A DNA stretch of 41,881 bases, from positions 1 through 41,881 of the forward strand of contig NZ_JAENYR010000028.1 of NCBI RefSeq assembly GCF_016841685.1, in the 5' to 3' direction. Position numbers and translations under genes: made by a program. The DNA is from Thiohalomonas denitrificans. Lineage in GTDB: Bacteria > Pseudomonadota > Gammaproteobacteria > Thiohalomonadales > Thiohalomonadaceae. How positions within the stretch are numbered: position 1 is the first letter of the stretch; each line of letters starts with the position of its first letter. Shown here one piece after another: positions 24,284 to 32,241 of this stretch. The notes beneath the pieces are model-generated. The model saw only the letters and a list, made by a program, of their open reading frames with translations, was not told the origin of the DNA and did no database searches.

Positions 24284-25191
24284 TTGAGGCTATCAAGTTC
24301 TGGAATGAACCCAACAACCTCTCTCACTGGGATTTCGAAATGGACCCGGAGTGGCGCGAGTACGCTGAAATGACCCGCAGGGCCGCAGTGACCGTGCGGG
24401 CGCTGGCGCCCGAGATCAAGCTGGTGCTTGGGGGCATCTCTCCCATCGACGCCAATTTTATCCGTCTGCTGACGGGGTACGGCTTAATGAGGGAACTTGA
24501 TGCGGTGGGTGTGCATGGGTTTCCCCTTGACTGGAACCATTGGCAGTTGGATCACTGGCCAGACAAGGTGGCGGAAATCGAAGACGTCACGGATCTTCCC
24601 GTCTGGGTGACCGAAGTGGGGGTTTCGACCTTCGGGGCGGACGAGGTTCAGGTTTTCGGTCTGAAACGTACGACCGAGCTGCTGCTTGACCGGGTGGAGC
24701 GGGTGTTCTGGTACAGCCTTTACGATCTGCCGCCCAGCTGGGAGGCGACCACACGGCATCGGGAGAGCGAAGGCAGTGCTTATTACCGGCACTTTTACAT
24801 GGGATTGTTACGCCATGACGGTACACCGAAGCCGGCGCTGGAACACTTTGACCCGGAAATGGGGATTTGCCAGTGGTTCCATTTCGAGGATCATCGTCTC
24901 GAAGAGGCTGTGGGTTGGTTGAAACAGTTGGGCGTGAAGCGGCTGCGCACCGGCATCAGTTGGGCCGACTGGCATCGCCCGGGCGCGCTGGAGTGGTTCG
25001 ACCGGCAGATGCGAGCCATTGCCGATTTCGATGTCACCCTAACCCTCTGCTTTACCCCTCCGTCCCGTGGACGTCGACCCTGCCACACCAGTCCGCCGAT
25101 CGATCTGGCCGAATTCTCCCAATTCGCTTCGGAGGTGGTGGAACGCTACGTGAAACCGACTACACGTGTTCGACAGGTCACGGCCTCGTGA
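24280..25191 (+). CDS. Glycoside-hydrolase-like TIM-barrel protein with permuted halves
   Basis: 303 residues. The protein opens with IEAIKFWNEPNNLSHWDF, the acid/base Glu strand (beta-4) of clan GH-A hydrolases such as GH39/GH5, and has VWVTEVGVS with the nucleophile Glu (beta-7) near residue 110. Only afterwards come segments that normally start such proteins: EEAVGWLKQLGVKRLRTGIS, WADWHRPGALEWFDRQM, VTLTLCFTPP and FSQFASEVVERYV. Joining the C-terminal end to the N-terminal end would give a normal barrel order, so it looks circularly permuted. Start overlaps ino1; end overlaps the phosphatase gene (GTGA). It may trim or transfer a sugar. Substrate unknown. Confidence 0.72.
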   Translation: MIEAIKFWNEPNNLSHWDFEMDPEWREYAEMTRRAAVTVRALAPEIKLVLGGISPIDANFIRLLTGYGLMRELDAVGVHGFPLDWNHWQLDHWPDKVAEIEDVTDLPVWVTEVGVSTFGADEVQVFGLKRTTELLLDRVERVFWYSLYDLPPSWEATTRHRESEGSAYYRHFYMGLLRHDGTPKPALEHFDPEMGICQWFHFEDHRLEEAVGWLKQLGVKRLRTGISWADWHRPGALEWFDRQMRAIADFDVTLTLCFTPPSRGRRPCHTSPPIDLAEFSQFASEVVERYVKPTTRVRQVTAS

Positions 25192-25793
25192 CCCGATTTG
25201 TGTTTATCCGCCACGGTGAAACCGAAGCCGTGGGAAAGACGCTTACTGGCCGTATTCCGGGGTTGCACCTCACCAGGCGCGGAGTCGGGCAGGTACGGAC
25301 ACTAGCCGAACGCCTGAAGTTTCGCCGGCTCGACCGTCTGGTTACCAGCCCCATGGAGCGTACCCGGCAAACTGCAACAGTCATCGCCGAGATCCATGAC
25401 GCCGAGGTGGAGATTGACGAGGCACTCCTGGAAGTCGATTTCGGGGAGTGGAGCGGGCGTAGCTTCGCTGAGATGGAGGACAACCTTTTATGGCGCCGTT
25501 ACCACGAATTTCGTAGCGGCGTTCGTATTCCCGGTGGCGAAATGGCCCCGGAGATACAGGCCCGTGTTGTTGCAGCTACCGAAAGGCTCCGCATGGAAAC
25601 CCCGGACGGGGTGATCGTACTGGTGTCGCATGGGGATCCGATCCGTTACGGCATCGCATTCTACGCCGGCATTCCGCTCGATCTGGCTCTCCGTACCGAC
25701 ATCGATATCGCATCGGTGAGCGCGATCGACGTTGACGACAGAGGAGCGCGGGTTTTATGCGTTAACCATACCGGAAGTTTGCCTGTGTTCTGA
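25188..25793 (+). CDS. Histidine phosphatase family protein (phosphoglycerate-mutase-like)
   Basis: 201 residues. FIRHGET near the N-terminus carries the phospho-accepting His9; TSPMERTRQTA supplies the second Arg; LLEVDFGEWSG the acid Glu; and VSHGDPIR the second catalytic His. These are the four hallmarks of branch 1 of the superfamily. The start is the GTG at 25188, overlapping the previous stop. Within this cluster a sugar- or inositol-phosphate phosphatase is a reasonable guess: no other candidate for dephosphorylating inositol-1-phosphate is seen here. Confidence 0.88.
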   Translation: MTRFVFIRHGETEAVGKTLTGRIPGLHLTRRGVGQVRTLAERLKFRRLDRLVTSPMERTRQTATVIAEIHDAEVEIDEALLEVDFGEWSGRSFAEMEDNLLWRRYHEFRSGVRIPGGEMAPEIQARVVAATERLRMETPDGVIVLVSHGDPIRYGIAFYAGIPLDLALRTDIDIASVSAIDVDDRGARVLCVNHTGSLPVF

Positions 25794-25842
25794 AGGTGGA
25801 GTTTTTTCTTTTCCGATGAGTTGCCCTTCGGCGAGGTGAAAT

Positions 25843-26658
25843 GTGGATCAGACCGGACATGAAGAAATCGAGAGGCAGATAGAAGAGCTGTGCCCCTGGT
25901 TTCATAACCTCCACCTCCCGAACGGACAGCAGACCGCGCCCGATCATTTCCTTGGTGATTTTCCCGCCTATAAGTGGCAGGAATTGGGGACTGCGCTGCC
26001 GAACGACCTGAGGGGGTGGACCGCACTGGATATCGGCTGCAATGCCGGTTTCTACACGATAGAACTGGCCCTACGGGGTGCCGACGTGACGGCCGTCGAC
26101 ATGAATCCCCATTATCTGAAGCAGGCCCGATGGGCCGTCGAGGTCTTCGGGCTTTCCGCCCGTGTACAACTGCTTCAGCGACAGGTTTATCAGCTGAGCG
26201 AACTCGAACAGCAGTTCGATCTCGTTCTCTTCCTTGGAGTCTTTTACCATCTGCGTTATCCATTGTTGGGACTGGATATCGTTGCGCGCAAGGCTCGCCG
26301 GCTGTTGGCTTTTCAGACACTGAGCATGCCGGGCCGGGAGATCCTGAATCCGGGGGAGGATAGGGATATCAATGATCGTGCGGCCATGAATGAGCCGGGT
26401 TGGCCCAAAATGGCTTTTATCGAAAACCGGCTGGCCGGGGACAGGACCAACTGGTGGGCGCCGAACCATGCCGGCATCGAGGCGATGCTGCGCTCCACCG
26501 GAATGCAGATCGTGGGTTATCCCGGAACAGAAACCTATCTGTGCACACCCGAAGCAAACGGCACCTCCCCGATAACCACGTGGGATGCCGAGGAGTTCCT
26601 CGCCGCTACGGGCCGCCTTGATGCCCCGTCCGATCCCCAGGAGCGTGTCCGAGAATAG
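25843..26658 (+). CDS. SAM-dependent methyltransferase, CmoB-like (TIGR04290-type)
   Basis: 271 residues. The SAM motif is ALDIGCNAGFYTIELALRGA (about 66-85) with acidic VTAVDMNPHYLKQAR next, and FDLVLFLGVFYHLRYPLLGLD as motif IV. Sequence pattern resembles the tRNA-mo5U34 methyltransferase CmoB fold but with a different C-terminus; related proteins occur in polysaccharide clusters, so a glycan is a likelier target than tRNA. The start is a GTG at 25843 with GAGGTG 5 bases upstream. The last residues RVRE and the TAG stop are encoded by a solitary copy of the MITE terminal repeat (26640-26658), so the native C-terminus may have been replaced. Confidence 0.85.
   Translation: MDQTGHEEIERQIEELCPWFHNLHLPNGQQTAPDHFLGDFPAYKWQELGTALPNDLRGWTALDIGCNAGFYTIELALRGADVTAVDMNPHYLKQARWAVEVFGLSARVQLLQRQVYQLSELEQQFDLVLFLGVFYHLRYPLLGLDIVARKARRLLAFQTLSMPGREILNPGEDRDINDRAAMNEPGWPKMAFIENRLAGDRTNWWAPNHAGIEAMLRSTGMQIVGYPGTETYLCTPEANGTSPITTWDAEEFLAATGRLDAPSDPQERVRE
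26640..26658. repeat. Solitary MITE terminal repeat at the 3' end of the methyltransferase gene
   Basis: GGAGCGTGTCCGAGAATAG differs at one base from the 19-bp ends of the element at 17661-17821. It supplies the last codons and the stop of the methyltransferase. No partner copy is found within the next few hundred bases. Confidence 0.7.
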
Positions 26659-26674
26659 CAATCAGCCCCAAAAT

Positions 26675-26743
26675 GCAGGTTGGCGCTGAGGAACGAGGGC
26701 CAACAAATCGGCGTTGGGGTTCGTATAACTCACCCCAACCTAC
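26675..26743. repeat. REP-like palindromic repeat between methyltransferase and GT9 genes
   Basis: Outer ends GCAGGTTGG and CCAACCTAC are complementary apart from one mismatch. Inside, GTTGGGGTTCG faces CTCACCCCAAC. This gives a two-armed hairpin of about 70 bases typical of intergenic REP elements. Confidence 0.65.
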
Positions 26744-26777
26744 AAAAAACGGTTTCCCGCATGACCCTGGTTCCGAG

Positions 26778-27833
26778 ATGTCTCTCTTCGAAGCGCACAA
26801 GGTTCTGATCTGCCTCCGCTACGGTATTGGCGACCTGGTGATGCAGTTGCCGGCGCTTTCCGTGTTACGGGAGAAACTGGTCGAGGCACGTATTACGGGT
26901 CTCGGATCACGTCCGGCTATCGAATTGCTGGAGGGAGACGAGCGTGTCGATGAGCTGGTCAGCGTCCATGACTTCGGCTTGGCACATTGGGGGGATTTCG
27001 GCGATTCGGAAACCCGTTCCGCCATCCGGGCCTGGCTGCGTGCCCGTGACTTCGATGTGGTCATCGACCCCTCCCATGCGACGATGGGATTCGGGAGCGT
27101 AGTATGGGATTCGACCTCGGCGATACTCGACACCGGTAACGGGCTTGAAGACCGTGCCCTTGAAAAGGGTGACAAGGGGCTGGATGCGATTCGCGAAGCG
27201 GTGCGTCTCGGATGGGGGATCGAGGTGCCGGATGGCTGCCGGCCTGAGCTGCCGTTGCGGGAAGAGGAACGCGACCATGCCTGCAGGCTTCTGGCGCAGT
27301 TCGGGATGATTGGCCCCGCCCGGCCCTATACCGTCTCACCGGTAGCGTCATCTCCGTTAAAACGATGGCCGGTGGGGAGCGTTGCGGAGGTCGCTCGTGA
27401 TCTGCTTGAGCAGGACGACGATGCCCGGGTCCTGATCCTGTCGGGCAATCAGCCAGAATTGGGTCGCCGTCTTGAACAGGGGATCGGTCATCCTGATCGC
27501 ACAGCGGTTCTGCCGCCCGCGAACCTGCGCCTCACCGGTGCGCTGATCGAACGCTGTCGCGCGCTTCTTTGTAACGATACCGGTCTGATGCATCTTGCCG
27601 CGGCAGTAGGAACATCGACTATTGCAGTATTCGGCCCTACCAGTTCCACTATTTATACCCCGCCGGGTGCGGTAGGACTCAGCAGCCAGGTGAACTGTCC
27701 CCACCGATTGGAGAAGCGGTTCGGCCCCCCCCGCTGTGTCATCGAGGCCCGCTGCCTGATTGACCAGCATAGCTGTATCGATACGGTCCGCGTTGAAACG
27801 GTGTGCGACACTTTGAAGAGGGTGACCTGCTAA
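26778..27833 (+). CDS. Glycosyltransferase family 9 (ADP-heptose:LPS heptosyltransferase-like)
   Basis: 351 residues, GT-B fold. The N-terminal KVLICLRYGIGDLVMQLPAL is the usual GT9 opening with the GDLVM loop; the C-terminal half has KRWPVGSVAEVARDLL and the donor-binding LLCNDTGLMHLAAAVGTSTI then AVFGPTSSTIYTP. Members transfer heptose or related sugars to LPS core; in this non-LPS-like context another nucleotide-sugar is possible. The ATG at 26778 is chosen because GT9 similarity starts right there; the upstream in-frame part is REP repeat. The ribosome-binding site is poor. Genes on both sides are methyltransferases. Confidence 0.88.
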   Translation: MSLFEAHKVLICLRYGIGDLVMQLPALSVLREKLVEARITGLGSRPAIELLEGDERVDELVSVHDFGLAHWGDFGDSETRSAIRAWLRARDFDVVIDPSHATMGFGSVVWDSTSAILDTGNGLEDRALEKGDKGLDAIREAVRLGWGIEVPDGCRPELPLREEERDHACRLLAQFGMIGPARPYTVSPVASSPLKRWPVGSVAEVARDLLEQDDDARVLILSGNQPELGRRLEQGIGHPDRTAVLPPANLRLTGALIERCRALLCNDTGLMHLAAAVGTSTIAVFGPTSSTIYTPPGAVGLSSQVNCPHRLEKRFGPPRCVIEARCLIDQHSCIDTVRVETVCDTLKRVTC

Positions 27834-27862
27834 ATACGTGTTCCAAATTGGTGTCCCATGCG

Positions 27863-27919
27863 TGTAGGAGCGACGGGAGTCGCGATAAACGCCGAATCGC
27901 GGCTTCCGCCGCTCCTACA
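27863..27919. repeat. REP-like hairpin
   Basis: TGTAGGAGCG pairs with CGCTCCTACA, with inner arms CGACGGGAGTCGCGAT and ATCGCGGCTTCCGCCG, after the GT9 stop. This is a widespread gammaproteobacterial palindrome type. It may attenuate transcription into the next gene. Confidence 0.8.
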
Positions 27920-28023
27920 TGTATCTCGATATTTTGCCAAAGGAGCGTTTTGGACACGATTTCGGAACAGCTATTTAGCACGATCGTCATTCGATTTGTC
28001 GCGAACCCAACCGAGGAGGGAAT

Positions 28024-28725
28024 ATGCGTGCGCCGAACCGCATCCTCGACCTGGACGAGCTTGAAACCCCGGCTTTTCGGCAGGTGCTCGACCGAATGGA
28101 TGAGTTGACCGGCAGTGATTCCATCTCTTACCTGCATCCGAGCAAGCGCTGGGAGTACCCATGGGCATTGGAGCGCGCCCGGCTGTCACCAGGGGCCCGC
28201 GTGCTGGATGCGGGCTGCGGAGCCTCCATCTTTCCGGTTTACCTGGCCGAGCAGGGCTACCGGGTTTCCGCTCTGGACCTGTCACCCCCGCCAGGGCTGG
28301 ATCGGGTTCACGGGGTAAGCGTCGGCTACGTGGGCGGCGATCTGGGCAGGCTGCCGTTCGTGGATGGTGCCTTTGATGCCGTGTTCTGCATATCGGTCAT
28401 CGAACATCTGGGTTTTGGCGCGATGGCGGCGGCTTTGTCGGAAATGCATCGGGTGATCCGGGCAAACGGGCGTCTGCTGTTGACCACGGACTACTATGAA
28501 GACGCCAATGCCTCCATCCGGTATGAAGGGGAGGGGGGACCATTCCCGGTGGAGTGGAGTTTCTTCGATGCCGAACGTCTGAAGCAGCACATTCTCGAGG
28601 CCCCCGGTTGGCGGCTAGAGGGAGAACTGGACTTGCGGGTCGATTGGGAGCGTACCAAGCCGGTAATGCGGCGTTTTCACGGCTATCCCTACACGTCGGT
28701 GGGAGTCACGCTGGTGCGGGTCTGA
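28024..28725 (+). CDS. Class I SAM-dependent methyltransferase
   Basis: 233 residues. Motif I is VLDAGCGASIFPVYLAEQGY (about 60-79), followed by VSALDLSPPP and, for motif II, VGGDLGRLPFVDGAFDAVFC, then SVIEHLGFGAM and RANGRLLLTTDYYE. This is the Methyltransf_11/25 pattern. The gene lies last in the ino1-GT9 group, separated by about 190 bases that include a REP hairpin. The ATG at 28024 follows GAGGAGGG closely. Substrate unknown; glycan O-methylation is inferred from context. Confidence 0.87.
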   Translation: MRAPNRILDLDELETPAFRQVLDRMDELTGSDSISYLHPSKRWEYPWALERARLSPGARVLDAGCGASIFPVYLAEQGYRVSALDLSPPPGLDRVHGVSVGYVGGDLGRLPFVDGAFDAVFCISVIEHLGFGAMAAALSEMHRVIRANGRLLLTTDYYEDANASIRYEGEGGPFPVEWSFFDAERLKQHILEAPGWRLEGELDLRVDWERTKPVMRRFHGYPYTSVGVTLVRV

Positions 28726-28745
28726 ATCAATTTTCTGCCCGTCAG

Positions 28746-29041
28746 GTAACTGCTCGCCCGGGTGATCATGCACTGCATAGCCGATTCGTCATTCCCGCGC
28801 AGGCGATTCGTCATCCCCGCGCAGGCGCGCAGGCGGGGATCCATAGCCATGCCGCTACTCTCTGGATTCCCGCCTACGCGGGAACGACGGGGTCCTTGGC
28901 GGCGTGGGGGTGGTTTTCCTTACCACTCTGGATTCCCGCCTACGCGGGAATGACGGGGGAGTGACGGGAACGACGGGGGAGTGACGGGAATGACGGGGGA
29001 GTGACGGGAATGACGGGAATGACGGGGGAGTGAACAGTTGC
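28746..29041. repeat. Compound repeat, copy 1 (inverted relative to 32735-32915)
   Basis: Opens GTAACTGCTCGCCCGGGTGA then TCATGCAC; contains several TCATTCCCGC-GCGGGAATGA palindromes (TGGATTCCCGCCTACGCGGG twice); ends with a short tandem array of GGAGTGACGGGAATGACGG units and GGGGGAGTGAACAGTTGC. The reverse complement of 32735-32915 has the same beginning, middle and end. It ends 3 bases from the DUF4112 stop. No gene in this 318-base gap. Confidence 0.85.
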
Positions 29042-29044
29042 CCC

Positions 29045-29533
29045 TCAAAAAAGTTTTGCCAGCATCAGGACAAACAGGTAGACGAGAGCAATCACCGCCA
29101 GGATGGCGAGCGCAACCACGGCCATAATCGTGTACGCAAGCCGCTGGGTTCCCCGTTCGCCGACGCTGGCTTCGCCCATGTGTCTTTTCAGCAGGTCGAA
29201 GTTCTTCAGGTTGGCCTTCCAGGCAAAGTCGAACAAGTCGCCCAAAACCGGTATCGAGCCGATGATCGTCTCGATCAGGATATTGCCGATCATGCGTAAT
29301 AGAACGCCCGCCGGGACTCCGAAGCGGGCGGCCTGCCCCACGATGACCGACGAGACGACTGCACCCGCTGCATCCCCCACGCCGGGAATGAGTCCGATGA
29401 TTCCGTCGAGCCCGATCCGGAACCCGCCGGGGAGTCGAACAATGTCGTCCATCCAGCGGCTGAGCAGGTCTGCATGACGGAGCTCCGGCCGCTCCGGAGT
29501 CTCCCGATCCCGTTTTGAATCGGTGCGTGACAT
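29045..29533 (-). CDS. DUF4112 membrane protein
   Basis: 162 residues. The core WMDDIVRLPGGFRIGLDGII then GLIPGVGDAAGAVVSS and GSIPVLGDLFDFAWKANLKN is the DUF4112 signature; a C-terminal transmembrane helix (about 135-158) follows. Function unknown; such proteins are usually small membrane proteins. The ATG at 29533 is preferred to the longer frame from 29599, because the conserved part starts later and GGGAAAA lies upstream. Co-oriented with the PerM-like gene upstream. Confidence 0.88.
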   Translation of the reverse strand: MSRTDSKRDRETPERPELRHADLLSRWMDDIVRLPGGFRIGLDGIIGLIPGVGDAAGAVVSSVIVGQAARFGVPAGVLLRMIGNILIETIIGSIPVLGDLFDFAWKANLKNFDLLKRHMGEASVGERGTQRLAYTIMAVVALAILAVIALVYLFVLMLAKLF

Positions 29534-29623
29534 ATCGGTTTTCCCGCGCTTTGGTGGTGATCCAGATTGTAGTTCCCCACTAGACCTGAGCGTGATCACT
29601 GCCTGCCGTCAGGCTCCCTCTTC

Positions 29624-30646
29624 TTATTGCGCGGTGGTTGCATTGCGGCGCGGCAGATAGATCACCTTGACCAACACCACCGCCACGACCGTAAGCGGGG
29701 TGGCGACCAAAAGCCCCAACGTGCCGTACGCAAATGCCATCAGTACCTGCATGGTAATCACCAGTGCCGGCGGGAGCCGCACCGCGCGACGCTGGATCAG
29801 GGGCGTGATGAAATAGCTCTCCACCGTCTGTACGGCGACATAAAGAATGATTACGTAAATGGCCGTGGTGACCGACTGCTCCAGGCCCACCAGTCCCGCA
29901 GGAATTGCCGATAACACAGGACCGATATTGGGAATGAACGATAACAGCGCCGCCAACAGGGCAAGTGTAAAGGCCAGTGGCATATCGAGGACGAGAAGGC
30001 CGAACCAGGTCAGAATTCCGACCACCAGCATGGAAGCGATGCGTCCGATGAGCCACCAGTGCAGCGTTGACCGGAGTGTACGAAGGGCCTGTTGCAACTC
30101 CTCCCGGTGTCGTTCCGGAAACAGGGACTGCAGTGCGCCGGTGTAGACATCCGGTTCAGCCGCAAGATAGATACCGGTGAACAGAATGATGAGGCCCGCG
30201 GAGATGGCCCAGGTGGCCGTTCCAAGGAGCCCGGCAACGGTACTGAATGCCGAGGTGACAATCGAACTCCCACTGCCGCCCGGGGACAGCAGAGTCCTTG
30301 CCCATTCACGTTCGCCAAGGAAACGGGCGACCTCGTCCGTATACTGCCCAACGGTGTCGGCGAGCTGACTGATGCCATCGATAAACAGTGGGCCGAAGCG
30401 AAAAGCTGCCGCGCCCATGAGGGCCAGAAACAGGATCACCACCAAGGTGAAGGTGGCACCACGGGGAAGGCGGGTCCAACGGGCCAGATACGCGCTGAAA
30501 CCGTCAATGAACACCGCCAGTAAAACGCCGGCGAACGCAAGCAGCAGGACATATCCAAAAAACACAGCCACGGTGGCCAGAAGAATCAGGGCCGTTATTC
30601 CAAAGACGCGGGGTGGGGGAAATCTGGTGGAGGCGGTCTCTTTCAT
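29624..30646 (-). CDS. AI-2E/PerM-family transporter
   Basis: 340 residues with seven or eight transmembrane helices. The pattern is of the AI-2 exporter family (TqsA/PerM): an N-terminal helix pair, a soluble central part (FIDGISQLADTVGQYTDEVA), then SFIPNIGPVLSAIPAGLVGL, VQTVESYFITPLIQRRAVRL and ALVITMQVLMAFAYGTLGLL. Members export small molecules or act as Na+/H+ antiporters; which applies cannot be read here. Divergent from the hydrolase gene at 30755 and probably cotranscribed with DUF4112. Confidence 0.9.
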   Translation of the reverse strand: MKETASTRFPPPRVFGITALILLATVAVFFGYVLLLAFAGVLLAVFIDGFSAYLARWTRLPRGATFTLVVILFLALMGAAAFRFGPLFIDGISQLADTVGQYTDEVARFLGEREWARTLLSPGGSGSSIVTSAFSTVAGLLGTATWAISAGLIILFTGIYLAAEPDVYTGALQSLFPERHREELQQALRTLRSTLHWWLIGRIASMLVVGILTWFGLLVLDMPLAFTLALLAALLSFIPNIGPVLSAIPAGLVGLEQSVTTAIYVIILYVAVQTVESYFITPLIQRRAVRLPPALVITMQVLMAFAYGTLGLLVATPLTVVAVVLVKVIYLPRRNATTAQ

Positions 30647-30754
30647 GATCTCTGTGCCGGAATGTCAGCTTGAGGTTAGTTCGGCACCCCGGCTACGTCG
30701 ACCATCCGGCGCTACACTAGAAGAAAACTGATCCGAGTGGGCCGTACGGAGAGC

Positions 30755-31432
30755 ATGATGCAAAATGAAGGGGACTCGACCTGGAAAGATGTCTCGATCG
30801 ATACGCCGGATGGAGCTCTGCTCTCTGGCCTGTGGGTGAAGCCGGCAGATGCGCAGGCCATTATCCTTCTGGTCAGCGTCACCAGTGAGGAACTCCATAG
30901 CGCGACCAATCAGTTGTTGGCTGAAACCTTTGCGCGGGCAGGCTATGCCAGCCTGTTGACCGACCTCTTGACCGAGGCTGAACACCGTGAAGATGCGGAA
31001 CTCGCCGACCTGCGCTATGACATCGGGTTGCTCACCGCCCGTCTTTCGAATGTGATCGACTGGGGAAGGAAGGAGATTCCCGGCGCCCGGGTCGGCATTC
31101 TGGCCGCATCGACCGGGGCCGCCGCTGCACTCTCGGTGGCTGCAGAACGGGGTGACGAAGTCGCTGCGGTTGTGAGTCGGGGCGGTCGGCCCGACCTGGC
31201 TGGCGATACACTGCACGCCACCAACACACCCACACTGCTGTTGGTGGGCGGCGAGGATTCGCCGGTGGTGGACCTCAACCGCGAAGCAGCGGCATGGTTG
31301 CGCGGAGAATACCGGGTGGAGATCATTCCCGGAGCAACAGGGTTCTCCGGTAACCGTCCCAGCCATGCGGAAGAACTCGCCCTCTCGGCCGGCGAGTGGT
31401 TTTCCACATATCTCACGCCAGGATCATCATAG
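30755..31432 (+). CDS. Dienelactone-hydrolase-like alpha/beta protein lacking the catalytic His
   Basis: 225 residues, alpha/beta-hydrolase fold. The nucleophile elbow is GILAASTGAAAAL with Ser119; Asp168 lies in LLLVGGEDSPVVD. At the usual His position (family pattern IPGATHLF) the sequence reads IPGATGFSGN, so the His is Gly196. SRGGRPDLAG at about 141-150 is typical of this family. Start is ATG 30755 or 30758 after GGAGAG; the GTG at 30737 is less likely. The convergent gene at 31511-32188 is a paralogue with the opposite defect. May be an inactive or partner-dependent enzyme. Confidence 0.8.
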   Translation: MMQNEGDSTWKDVSIDTPDGALLSGLWVKPADAQAIILLVSVTSEELHSATNQLLAETFARAGYASLLTDLLTEAEHREDAELADLRYDIGLLTARLSNVIDWGRKEIPGARVGILAASTGAAAALSVAAERGDEVAAVVSRGGRPDLAGDTLHATNTPTLLLVGGEDSPVVDLNREAAAWLRGEYRVEIIPGATGFSGNRPSHAEELALSAGEWFSTYLTPGSS

Positions 31433-31510
31433 ACGGGCTCTTTGGCAGGACTATTCCCGAAGTGAAGCTGAGGTTCAACATGACACGCCCAGCGGGAAAT
31501 GGGCAGGCGT

Positions 31511-32188
31511 CTATCCCGGGATGTGCCCCAGGTGCTCGTGGTACCAGTCTGATGCCAGCCGGGCCACGCGCTCTGAGTAGGGGGAGTGGTCGAGCCGATG
31601 GGTTCCGCTGGGTATCACAGCCAGCTGGTATCGGCCTTTCATCAAGTTGGCCGCATGGCGGTTGGCGTCCAGTACGATATGGTCATGTTCGCCGACGACC
31701 AGCAGTGTCGGTGTCCGGAGCTGGAGAAGTGTCTGTTGCCCCGCCAGATCGGGGCGACCGGAGACGGAAACGATGGCATGAATCCGGCTTGGCCTCGCCG
31801 TTGCCACTTTGACGCTGGCGGCGGCGCCAAGTTCGCGTCCCAGTAAGCCAAGACGGCACCCTCCGATATCGCTATCGTCCACCAGGCCATCGACAGCCGC
31901 TACCATCCGTGTGCCGAGCCGGGCGACCCGCTCATACACATCTCCGGCGTGATCCTCGTGGGCCCACTCTTCAGGAGTGTAGGGGTCGATAATCAGGGTG
32001 GCGATGTTTTCGGCGGCCAGTGCCCCGGCCAATTGGAGGAAACTCTCCTCGTAGCGGGCATTCTCAAGACCGCCAAACATCACCACCATGATCGACGCCT
32101 CTTCCGGAAGGGTGAGGTCCCCCTCGATCAGCATGCCCCTGGCGTTGACGATGATGGTTCGGCGACGAACGGTGGTCGGAATATCCAT
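31511..32188 (-). CDS. Dienelactone-hydrolase-like alpha/beta protein lacking the nucleophile Ser
   Basis: 225 residues, same fold as its convergent neighbour, sharing the SGRPDLAG segment and PTLLVVGEHD. Asp169 (GEHD) and His197 (PSGTHRLD) are in place, but the elbow reads GLLGRELGAAAS with Glu119 where the neighbour has Ser119. It has no obvious replacement nucleophile. Cotranscribed with DUF2267 upstream (53-base gap). Its function may be structural or regulatory, or it may work with the other paralogue. Confidence 0.8.
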   Translation of the reverse strand: MDIPTTVRRRTIIVNARGMLIEGDLTLPEEASIMVVMFGGLENARYEESFLQLAGALAAENIATLIIDPYTPEEWAHEDHAGDVYERVARLGTRMVAAVDGLVDDSDIGGCRLGLLGRELGAAASVKVATARPSRIHAIVSVSGRPDLAGQQTLLQLRTPTLLVVGEHDHIVLDANRHAANLMKGRYQLAVIPSGTHRLDHSPYSERVARLASDWYHEHLGHIPG

Positions 32189-32241
32189 AACGACTTTATA
32201 CTCTGACGACTCCGAAATCCGGCTTCTGCCTATCGCAGCGG

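Noticed and set aside
28746-29041. Possible CRISPR array (regular GGAGTGACGGGAATGACGG units)
   Set aside because: Units are short, contiguous and palindromic, with no unique spacers and no cas genes nearby.
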